NCBI GenBank assembly: GCA_018649825.1
Contig: JABIHC010000082.1
Coordinates: forward strand, 1 to 40,421
Length of the DNA stretch: 40,421 bases
Direction of reading: 5' to 3'
Origin: Methanobacteriota archaeon
GTDB lineage: Archaea > Thermoplasmatota > Poseidoniia > Poseidoniales > Poseidoniaceae
The translations under genes were made by a program, and so were the position numbers. This document shows positions 28,187 through 35,609 of this stretch, one piece after another; positions within the stretch are counted from its first letter, which is position 1, and each line of letters starts with the position of its first letter. The notes beneath the pieces are model-generated. The model did no database searches. It was not told the DNA's origin and saw nothing but the letters and a program-made list of their open reading frames with translations.

Positions 28187-29346
28187 TCTTCCTTCACCTC
28201 TTTTCTTACTAATACTAAATTCAAAGCCGCTGAATTAATGCAATATCTCTCGCCGCCAAACCTTTCCGGTCCATCATCAAATACATGCCCTAGATGTGCA
28301 TTGCATTTATCACACCTCACTTCGGTTCGTACCATTCCTGCTGAGTTGTCTATATTTCGCCTAATTTCTGCATTTTTATCTTCGGAATGGAATGAGGGCC
28401 AACCACAATTTGAATTGAATTTCATTTGTGATGTAAATAACAAATGTCCGCAACAAATACACATATAATCTCCCTCCCTTTCTTCATCCCAATATTTTCC
28501 ACTAAAGGCTGCCTCAGTTCCATTTTCTCTGGTAATACGGTATTGCTCAGTGGACAATTGCTTGAGATATTGTGCATTCTTATGCATGGCCTCTACTTCT
28601 AGAGCCGCAAGTAATACTTCTTCCCAGGAAGTTGAATATTCAACAGGGTCTGCTCTCCCGACTGCGTGGAATGCCAAAATCCTCTCAACATCTGCGCCAC
28701 TTGTTCCACTCGACCTTCCCCATTCATCTGGGTTGTATGAGGTATTTGTGTTAGCAAATACCGTGTCAAAATCAAGTCCAAGGTTTTCAATTGCATCTTC
28801 AGCATCTCTCAATATTGATTCCTTATCTCCAGAAATGTATGGTAGGTTTAGAGAGATTCTATCGCTATCCCAATTTCCTATGGCAAAAGCGTGCTCAAGA
28901 GCCGAGTAAAATTCAGGACGACAATCGGGATAAATCTCATGGTCGCCACTGTGGACTCCAAGGGCAATATCTACCTTTGTATCCTCTCGCAAGGCAACTG
29001 TCAACGCATACCCATATAGGATTGAAGAAAATATGGCATTTCGGTTTGGAACCACTGTCGCTTTCATCTGTTCTTCCTCATAATGTCCTTCGGGAATATC
29101 CTCTCCACCAGTGATGAGTGCACTATGAAATAGGCTCATGGCTGAACTTAAATCTGCAATTTTGTGTTCAACAGAGTAACCATTTGCATTAAGGTAAGCA
29201 ATATTGGCCTGCGCCCTTTGCAATTCTACAATATGCTTTTGTCCATATTCAAATGAAATACATGAGACTTTGAAGCCATCTGCAAGTAAGCGCATCAATA
29301 GGCCAGTGGAATCCATTCCACCACTCAATGCCATAACTGCTCGCAT
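28183..29346 (-). CDS. Fusion protein: 7-cyano-7-deazaguanine (preQ0) synthase QueC + peptide-methionine (R)-S-oxide reductase MsrB
   Basis: N-terminal half: ALSGGMDSTGLL PP-loop, VVPNRNAIFSS, YPDCRPEFYSALEHA. C-terminal half: LSTEQYRITRENGTEAAFSGKYWDE...CICCGHLLF...NCGWPSFH...CDKCNAHLGHVFDDGP...RYCINSAAL (complete MsrB). Confidence 0.92.
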   Translation of the reverse strand: MRAVMALSGGMDSTGLLMRLLADGFKVSCISFEYGQKHIVELQRAQANIAYLNANGYSVEHKIADLSSAMSLFHSALITGGEDIPEGHYEEEQMKATVVPNRNAIFSSILYGYALTVALREDTKVDIALGVHSGDHEIYPDCRPEFYSALEHAFAIGNWDSDRISLNLPYISGDKESILRDAEDAIENLGLDFDTVFANTNTSYNPDEWGRSSGTSGADVERILAFHAVGRADPVEYSTSWEEVLLAALEVEAMHKNAQYLKQLSTEQYRITRENGTEAAFSGKYWDEEREGDYMCICCGHLLFTSQMKFNSNCGWPSFHSEDKNAEIRRNIDNSAGMVRTEVRCDKCNAHLGHVFDDGPERFGGERYCINSAALNLVLVRKEVKEE

Positions 29347-29417
29347 TTTTCTATCCCCTCAGTCAATACTTCAACGAACAATTAGTTACACGCTAATTTT
29401 GTGAGAATTAGAAAACA

Positions 29418-30095
29418 TTAGTCAACCCCCATCCATTTATGAGTTTGCAGAGATAGGCGCCAATTTTGGTTCATCTTTACTACCTCTTCAACTTCGGCAA
29501 ATTTTCTTCCATTCCACTCTACGTCCTTTGAATGATCATAGCATGGCTGAAGGAGTAAATTATCAAATCCCCTACTTATTTCATCATACATTGAGAGGTC
29601 TTGGCCAACATAAACGCACTTCAATTCATCACCAGTTTTTTGCCTAATCAAAACATTGGGGAATTCCTGATCCTTTGGGGAAATGCAAATCCAATCTAAC
29701 AAACCCTCTGGAATGACAATTGTTCCGTTGCTTTCGCATGAAAGATAGTAACCTCTAGAATGAAATAATCGACTTAGTGGCCATAAGTCATTTAACATCG
29801 GCTCTCCTCCAGTGAAAATGATGTTATTGCAATTATATTTTGAAACCTCTTCAACGATTTGAGCGGCAGTCATTATTGTGAATTTTGTAAAGTCAGTATC
29901 GCACCATTTACAGTGCAGATTACATCCTCCAAAGCGAATAAAAACATGTGGTATCCCTGCCTTAACACCCTCGCCCTGTACACTATGAAATATCTCTACA
30001 ACTGGATATTCTGATTCAATATCCATCTGGGTATTACTTTTTCCTTCGCGAACAATATCGCTTGGAGATTTTACATCTTGGACTTCACCTGACAT
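29418..30095 (-). CDS. queE: 7-carboxy-7-deazaguanine synthase, radical SAM
   Basis: VEIFHSVQGEGVKAGIPHVFIRFGGCNLHCKWCDTDF (CX3CX2C), IIFTGGEPML. SD GGAGGG before the ATG. Confidence 0.92.
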   Translation of the reverse strand: MSGEVQDVKSPSDIVREGKSNTQMDIESEYPVVEIFHSVQGEGVKAGIPHVFIRFGGCNLHCKWCDTDFTKFTIMTAAQIVEEVSKYNCNNIIFTGGEPMLNDLWPLSRLFHSRGYYLSCESNGTIVIPEGLLDWICISPKDQEFPNVLIRQKTGDELKCVYVGQDLSMYDEISRGFDNLLLQPCYDHSKDVEWNGRKFAEVEEVVKMNQNWRLSLQTHKWMGVD

Positions 30096-30144
30096 TTTTT
30101 TCCCTCCAAAGTTCGTTTCCTTTTCGCAGATTCATCTTTGCGGC

Positions 30145-30720
30145 TTAGTTTAGACGGCCATTGCCTATCAATTGAAACAATTCCGCTCTCGCTTCTGGTT
30201 TGTCAAAGAATACTCCACGCATTGCACTGGTAGTCATTATTGCGTTTTGCTTGCGAACACCTCTGCACTGCATGCATCCATGGCTTGCTTCTATGATTAC
30301 TCCAGCTCCAAGTGGTGTCAAATGTTCAACCAAATCATCAGCGATATTCTTGGTAATACGTTCCTGATTCTGCAATCGCCTAGCGTGTAATTCAACCAAT
30401 CTCGCTAATTTGCTAATTCCGACAATCCTATCAGTTGGAATATATGCAACATGTGCTTTTCCTTTGAAGGGTTGTAAATGATGCTCACATGTTGAGTGGA
30501 ATTCAATATCGCGTAATAGGACGATTCCATCGTACCCCTCTCCATTGAATGTGGAGGACAATACAACCGCCGCCTCCTCATTGTAACCAGAGAATATTTC
30601 ATTCCATGACTTTATCACTCTCTCAGGGGTGTCAATTAATCCCTCGCGGTTATATCCATCTCCCTCCAAATAGTGAAGTAATGTGAGCACTGCTTGTTCT
30701 GCTTCTTGTTTTGTTATCAT
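30145..30720 (-). CDS. folE: GTP cyclohydrolase I (GCYH-IA, FolE type)
   Basis: STCEHHLQPFKGKAHVAYIP, GISKLARLVELHARRLQNQERIT, ASHGCMQCRGVRKQNA. ATG (MITKQEAEQ) preceded by GGAAGG. Confidence 0.92.
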   Translation of the reverse strand: MITKQEAEQAVLTLLHYLEGDGYNREGLIDTPERVIKSWNEIFSGYNEEAAVVLSSTFNGEGYDGIVLLRDIEFHSTCEHHLQPFKGKAHVAYIPTDRIVGISKLARLVELHARRLQNQERITKNIADDLVEHLTPLGAGVIIEASHGCMQCRGVRKQNAIMTTSAMRGVFFDKPEARAELFQLIGNGRLN

Positions 30721-30734
30721 TTTCCTTCCCCCAT

Positions 30735-30914
30735 TCATTCATTTGATTTGCCAATTCGTCCTTGGCGCTCATCAATAATGTCCAATTGATCAAGCATTTT
30801 ACGACATGCTGTTCTGATAGCATCTGCTACGCTAATGAATTTATGCTGGTCACCAACATGCTTCTTTAGGTCACTTAGCAATTCGGCAGGTACGTCCAAA
30901 CTGATCTTCGGCAT
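30735..30914 (-). CDS. Ribbon-helix-helix (CopG-like) putative transcriptional regulator, 59 aa
   Basis: MPKISLDVPAELLSDLKKHVGDQHKFISVADAIRTACRKMLDQL fits the RHH pattern. First gene of the preQ0 operon. Confidence 0.75.
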   Translation of the reverse strand: MPKISLDVPAELLSDLKKHVGDQHKFISVADAIRTACRKMLDQLDIIDERQGRIGKSNE

Positions 30915-30935
30915 GAATGACGGTAAGAACTCGAC

Positions 30936-30942
30936 AATATAA
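30936..30942 (-). promoter_or_regulatory. Putative TATA box (TTATATT on minus strand) for RHH-preQ0 operon, leaderless spacing
   Basis: Centre 30939 lies 25 nt upstream of the RHH ATG (30914), as expected for an archaeal leaderless transcript. Confidence 0.55.
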
Positions 30943-30971
30943 GTATTCGCTGAGTAATACTTAGCGAATAC
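30943..30971. promoter_or_regulatory. 29-bp near-perfect palindrome, putative operator
   Basis: GTATTCGCTGAGTAATACTTAGCGAATAC: 13 of 14 symmetric pairs match around 30957. Directly abuts the TATA box; extra direct copy AATACTTAGC at 30978-30987. Confidence 0.65.
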
Positions 30972-31003
30972 CAAATGAATACTTAGCCATTGTCAATGTG
31001 AGT

Positions 31004-32248
31004 TCAATTGATTGAATCAACAAGATCTTCGCGATTAAATTGCCTACTTGCATAATATGCAGCAAGAAGAGCATAAATTAAACTCGAACCAGCCCACAAA
31101 ATGATGTGCTCAAGGATAATAGTATTAGTGAGAATTTCTCGCAAGGCAAGTAGAACATTTACCACGGGAATCAAGAACCAATATCCTTCAACGCCTTCCA
31201 AATTGATAAATTGAGCAAACATGGCAGGGAATATTATTGCGATAATCATTGGTCCCAAAGTTGAACCGGCTTCTTTGGTGCTGCGACTGCGTACCGCCAA
31301 TGCTAATTGGAAGGCAACTACCATTATGGCAAATAACAGAATAGACATTAACATCAATAATATCGCCGACAAACTAAGTTCTGGAACTCCAAACATATCG
31401 CTGCTGCTGGCGATGAAACCTATTGCAAAGAAGAGTGCACATACTTGCGCTAATACTCCCGTAGCCGAAATCAAAGCAACAGCAATCCACTTGCCGAGTA
31501 ATAATTCAAAGCGGCTAATAGGTGCACAAAGAAGTGCCTCCATGGTGCCTCTTTCTCGCTCTCCAGCAGTCATGTCAATAGATGGTTGCATTGCCGAAGT
31601 AGCAGTCCAAGTAGCAACAATCAAGGGGATAAAGAGAGAAAGTGCGAAACCGGCCTGCTCGCCCTTAGTTGCGACATCTGATGCATCAATATCTCCACCC
31701 CAGCGAATAGGATTTAGAGTGGTGTTTGGATTTAAATCATTTTCCTCAAGAGTCGCTTCAATCAACAGTTCCTCCCAAGTATCCAACGCAGTGACAATTC
31801 GCTTAGTTGCCTCATTAGCCATTTCGTCGGTAGAATCGCGTAATATAGAATAATTCCAGATGGTTGAGTTGTCTTCAACTCCTCCTTCCAAGCGTAGAAT
31901 CGCATTTACTCCATGCTCCCTTACCCTCGAATAATCTGGTCCTGGGTCTGACAAATTGGCAATTCCTGCAGGCAATTCCTCCCAAGTAATATTTGCATTA
32001 TCGCCATCTAAAAATGCCATGAAATCCGTAACTTCACTTTCAGATTGAACTACAATCCGTAATTCAAACTCACTTCTCTCTTCGGCTTGAGATTCAAGAA
32101 GTAAGGGTAGAGCAATGAATAGTAAAGGGAAAATTATCAAGGGGATCAGAATAACTGCGATAAGGGTACGCCAATCTCTAACGAAATCGATTAACTCCTT
32201 GGTGGCTACGGCCCGGACTCTAAACATGCGCCCCTTGAGTTTACTCAT
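31004..32248 (-). CDS. ABC-2 type transporter permease (NatB/YhfC-like exporter permease)
   Basis: KELIDFVRDWRTLIAVILIPLIIFPLLF; SIDMTAGERERGTMEALLCAPISRFELLLGKW. Start at 32248 after GAGGTGA. Confidence 0.85.
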   Translation of the reverse strand: MSKLKGRMFRVRAVATKELIDFVRDWRTLIAVILIPLIIFPLLFIALPLLLESQAEERSEFELRIVVQSESEVTDFMAFLDGDNANITWEELPAGIANLSDPGPDYSRVREHGVNAILRLEGGVEDNSTIWNYSILRDSTDEMANEATKRIVTALDTWEELLIEATLEENDLNPNTTLNPIRWGGDIDASDVATKGEQAGFALSLFIPLIVATWTATSAMQPSIDMTAGERERGTMEALLCAPISRFELLLGKWIAVALISATGVLAQVCALFFAIGFIASSSDMFGVPELSLSAILLMLMSILLFAIMVVAFQLALAVRSRSTKEAGSTLGPMIIAIIFPAMFAQFINLEGVEGYWFLIPVVNVLLALREILTNTIILEHIILWAGSSLIYALLAAYYASRQFNREDLVDSIN

Positions 32249-33089
32249 CTTCATTCACCTCCTCAGGAGTACTCGTATTACTTGGTAGTCTACGGGGAGT
32301 AAGTAATTTACGCCAAATTTTTGCTATCTTCCCTTCTGTGTCAACATCATCGTAAATCCTCGCCGCATCGGCAGTTAGACTTACATAAGCATCTTCCAGA
32401 TTTTCCTCTTTAGTCTGTTCCATAAGTTCATCTGGTGAGCCATCCGCCCTTACTTCTCCATTATGGATGATAATTATTCGATCACAAACTTGTTGTGCTT
32501 CGGCTAAATGATGGGTGCTGTAAATGACAGTGCCTCCTGAATCTCTAACTTGTCCAACGAGCGAACGAACTTCTCTAGCACTAGTTACATCCAAACCTCC
32601 AGTAGGCTCATCCAAGAGAAGAATGTCTGGAGAATGGGCTAGAGCCCTTATTATTGCGGCTTTTTGCCTCATTCCCCGGCTAAAGCCACGAGTTGGTCGT
32701 CCGAGTTCCCCTGTAAATGACAGGGCATCGGCTAATTGAAGTGTTTTTTCCCACGCCACTTCATCCTCTATTCCATGAAGCCTAGTATGGTAACGAATGT
32801 TCTCCCATGCAGTAAGTCGGTGATATAATCCAGTGCCTTCAGGAACAACACCCAAGTGATTTCTCATCTCAACCAAAGGCTGGTCGCCATTTTCTCCATG
32901 GTATACGACGTTTCCATCAGTCGGTTGATATAGCCCACACATCAATCGTAATAGAGTAGTTTTTCCGGCACCATTTCCACCCACTAGACCAACAACATCT
33001 CCTCGATTAAGAGTTAGGTCAACACGGCTTAGTGCCTCAATGTGACCAAAGTGTTTACTCACTCCGTTAAGAGTGAGAAGAGCCGACAA
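32241..33089 (-). CDS. ABC transporter ATP-binding protein
   Basis: GGNGAGKTTLLRLMCG Walker A, SRGMRQKAAIIRALAHSPDILLLDEPTGGLD. Likely TTG start at 33089 after SD AGGTGA; the ORF track extends to 33218. Confidence 0.9.
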   Translation of the reverse strand: MSALLTLNGVSKHFGHIEALSRVDLTLNRGDVVGLVGGNGAGKTTLLRLMCGLYQPTDGNVVYHGENGDQPLVEMRNHLGVVPEGTGLYHRLTAWENIRYHTRLHGIEDEVAWEKTLQLADALSFTGELGRPTRGFSRGMRQKAAIIRALAHSPDILLLDEPTGGLDVTSAREVRSLVGQVRDSGGTVIYSTHHLAEAQQVCDRIIIIHNGEVRADGSPDELMEQTKEENLEDAYVSLTADAARIYDDVDTEGKIAKIWRKLLTPRRLPSNTSTPEEVNEDE

Positions 33090-33093
33090 GGAA

Positions 33094-33417
33094 TCACCTG
33101 CTGCGTTTTGAATCAACGGCTTCATCCAGTGTGGGATGCTTCTCTGCAATTCGGTCAGCTCGTGAAAGTTGCTCTCTAAGCATTTGTTGAATTTCCTTTT
33201 GCGAAACCCCCAAATCAATATGAGTTGCTAAATTGTCTAATGCGCCGTGAACGACCCCGGCATCAAGAAAAGCATCATTACTTATTTCGCCCTTGCTTCT
33301 AGCCTCATCTAAGGTATTACAAAGGAATTCAGCCTCTGCTCTTACGGTAACTGCATCAATATGAGCCTCGGCAATTAGACGGTTTAGGCTTGCTCGCATA
33401 AACCTCCGAACATACAT
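33094..33417 (-). CDS. Hypothetical helical protein, first gene of ABC exporter operon
   Basis: 107 aa ORF with GAAGGG SD immediately before the ATG; same strand and tight spacing with the ABC genes. Confidence 0.55.
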   Translation of the reverse strand: MYVRRFMRASLNRLIAEAHIDAVTVRAEAEFLCNTLDEARSKGEISNDAFLDAGVVHGALDNLATHIDLGVSQKEIQQMLREQLSRADRIAEKHPTLDEAVDSKRSR

Positions 33418-33425
33418 CCCTTCAA

Positions 33426-33440
33426 GAGCCTTACCGGCTC
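33426..33440. promoter_or_regulatory. Leader hairpin GAGCC-TTACC-GGCTC
   Basis: Perfect 5-bp stem and 5-nt loop just upstream of the SD of the 33094..33417 gene. Confidence 0.4.
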
Positions 33441-33473
33441 AAAAGCAACTGCTAAATCTACCTCTCATCACAT

Positions 33474-33489
33474 GAAAAGTTGACTTTTC
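33474..33489. promoter_or_regulatory. Palindrome GAAAAGT-TG-ACTTTTC, putative operator
   Basis: Perfect 7-bp inverted repeat in the only intergenic gap upstream of the ABC exporter operon. Confidence 0.4.
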
Positions 33490-33532
33490 TTCTAGAAAAA
33501 CACAGGTGCATATCTTCTTTTTGTAAAAACAT

Positions 33533-33967
33533 CTATCTTTGAGTCAACTCAACTAGTACTCCGCCGGTACTCTTTGGATGGACAAAGGCAATCATTTTCC
33601 CTCCCGCTCCGATTACCGGATTTCGATTGATCAGCATTACTTCATTGTCATGTAAATAATCCAAAATAGCTTGTAGATTTCCCACGCTAAAGCAAATTTG
33701 TTGAACACCTATCCCTTTCTTGGCAATAAATCGCCCAATTGGTGTATCCTCAGAGGTCGGTTCAAGCAACTCAATCTTCGCAGGTCTCCCACTGGCAGTG
33801 GTAAAAAAGCGCGTGGTTACACCTTGTTCGTCAACCAATTCATCTTTCACCCCCTGCTCAAGCCCAAGCAATTGCCAAAACTTACTCGCTTGTTCAAGAT
33901 TTTCACATGCAATGCCAATGTGGTCAACCATCACTGGTCCAACTTTATTTGCTATTTCTTCGTTCAT
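33533..33967 (-). CDS. mce: Methylmalonyl-CoA epimerase
   Basis: DHIGIACENLEQASKFWQLLGLEQG...KIELLEPTSEDTPIGRFIAKKGIGVQQICFSV...FVHPKSTGGVLVELTQ. Confidence 0.92.
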   Translation of the reverse strand: MNEEIANKVGPVMVDHIGIACENLEQASKFWQLLGLEQGVKDELVDEQGVTTRFFTTASGRPAKIELLEPTSEDTPIGRFIAKKGIGVQQICFSVGNLQAILDYLHDNEVMLINRNPVIGAGGKMIAFVHPKSTGGVLVELTQR

Positions 33968-33979
33968 TATTTCACCCGC

Positions 33980-35554
33980 TTAAAACCCGCTCGGTGAACG
34001 GTATGTGCCAAAGATTTCCTTCATTGAATTCATCACCTCTCCGAGAGTACAATTATTTCGCACAGCCTCAATGATTAGCGGGAAAATATTTTCCTCACCA
34101 TTTGCACAAGAACTTACTGCAGCTAAGCATTGTTTGACCTTTTCCATATCTCTTGATTTTTTCAAATTAGCCAAATTATCCAACTGCGTTTGTGCTATTG
34201 CCGGATCTAGGGTAAGGGTTTCAGGCCCTTCTCCTTCATCCATTAATCCATGGTTCACTCCGACAATTTTTCTTTCTCCTGATTCTACTTGCTGGAGGTG
34301 TTCCCATGCAGCATCGTGTATTGCCCTCTGCTGGTAGCCATCTTCCATCGCCTTCAGGGCACCGCCATAGGAATCAATTTTTTCAATTTCACTTCTTGCG
34401 AGAGAGTATATTTTTTCGGTCAAATATTCAACATGATGTGAACCTCCGAGTGGATCAACTACATCTGCCGCTCCACTTTCTTCGGCAATTACTTGCTGAG
34501 TTCTAAGGGCCACCGTTGCACTTTTTTCGGTTGGAAGTCCCAACGCTTCATCAAAGGAATTAGTGTGAAGGCTTTGAGTCCCTCCACATACTGCAGCAAG
34601 TGCTTGAATTGTAACTCTAGCAATATTGTTTAATGGTTGTTGGGCGGTTAGTGAAACCCCTGCGACTTGAGTATGGAATCTCAGCATGGAACTCTTTGGG
34701 TTAGTAGGTTTAAAGTGCTCAGTCATCAAATCATGCCACAATTTTCTCGCTGCTCTAAACTTAGCAATTTCCTCAAAAAAGTCATTATGGCAATTAAAGA
34801 AGAATGAGAGACGTGGTGCAAATGAATCAACTTCCAATCCTGCATCAACTGCATATTTAACATATTCAAGAGCATTGGATAATGTGTATGCAACTTCTTG
34901 AACAGCAGTTGAACCTGCTTCTCTAATGTGGTAGCCAGAAATTGAAATTGTATTCCATTGAGGAACGGAGTTTGTGCAGTATTGAAAAATGTCACTAATC
35001 AATCTCATACTGTGGCTAGGTGGGAACACATATGTCCCTCTTGCGATGTATTCCTTGAGAATGTCATTTTGTATTGTACCTCGGATTTCACTTTGCGACA
35101 CGCCCTGTTCCTCAGCAACCACAATATACATGGCTAGCAAGATAATTGCTGGTGAATTAATTGTCATGGATGTGGAAACTTTATCCAAGGGAATATCAGC
35201 AAATAATTGCTGCATATCTGCAACACTATCTATGGCTACCCCTACTTTCCCAATTTCACCTGCAGACAACGCATCGTCACTGTCCATTCCCAATTGAGTG
35301 GGTAGGTCAAAAGCCACAGAGAGTCCTTTTTGCCCTCTATCGAGCAATAGTTTAAAGCGCTCGTTAGTTTGTTTTGCGCTTGAAAACCCAGCGTATTGGC
35401 GCATAGTCCACAAACGCGAACGATACATTGTGGAGTGAATTCCTCTTGTATATGGTGGCTGGCCAGCATTTTCGCTACTAGCATTTTCACCATCTTCTTG
35501 AAAATCAAGTGGAATCTTAATGCCGCTCAATGTTTCCCATTTCTCTTTACGCAA
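33980..35554 (-). CDS. Methylmalonyl-CoA mutase, catalytic (large) subunit; no B12-binding domain
   Basis: YTRGIHSTMYRSRLWTMRQYAGF, LSVAFDLPTQLGMDSD, SISGYHIREAGSTAVQE, CGGTQSLHTNSFDEALGLP. Likely TTG start at 35554 after AGGGGAGGTG. Confidence 0.92.
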   Translation of the reverse strand: MRKEKWETLSGIKIPLDFQEDGENASSENAGQPPYTRGIHSTMYRSRLWTMRQYAGFSSAKQTNERFKLLLDRGQKGLSVAFDLPTQLGMDSDDALSAGEIGKVGVAIDSVADMQQLFADIPLDKVSTSMTINSPAIILLAMYIVVAEEQGVSQSEIRGTIQNDILKEYIARGTYVFPPSHSMRLISDIFQYCTNSVPQWNTISISGYHIREAGSTAVQEVAYTLSNALEYVKYAVDAGLEVDSFAPRLSFFFNCHNDFFEEIAKFRAARKLWHDLMTEHFKPTNPKSSMLRFHTQVAGVSLTAQQPLNNIARVTIQALAAVCGGTQSLHTNSFDEALGLPTEKSATVALRTQQVIAEESGAADVVDPLGGSHHVEYLTEKIYSLARSEIEKIDSYGGALKAMEDGYQQRAIHDAAWEHLQQVESGERKIVGVNHGLMDEGEGPETLTLDPAIAQTQLDNLANLKKSRDMEKVKQCLAAVSSCANGEENIFPLIIEAVRNNCTLGEVMNSMKEIFGTYRSPSGF

Positions 35555-35584
35555 AAATACACCTCCCCTGTTGTGCTTGCGAGT

Positions 35585-35598
35585 GAGTGCTAGCACTC
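35585..35598. promoter_or_regulatory. Perfect 14-bp palindrome GAGTGCTAGCACTC upstream of methylmalonyl-CoA mutase
   Basis: Fully self-complementary 14-mer in the short gap between the FKBP gene end and the mutase start. Confidence 0.5.
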
Positions 35599-35609
35599 AA
35601 ACTATTGCC

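Noticed and set aside
28183-29346. Possibility that QueC-MsrB is two genes merged by a frameshift error
   Set aside because: Both domains are in the same frame with intact motifs and no stop. The continuous linker and coupled queD start downstream argue for a real fusion, though read-level confirmation is still advised.
29393-29411. CTAATT-TTGTGAG-AATTAG inverted repeat between queE and queC-msrB
   Set aside because: AT-rich 6-bp arms are likely to occur by chance; not strong enough to call a regulatory element.
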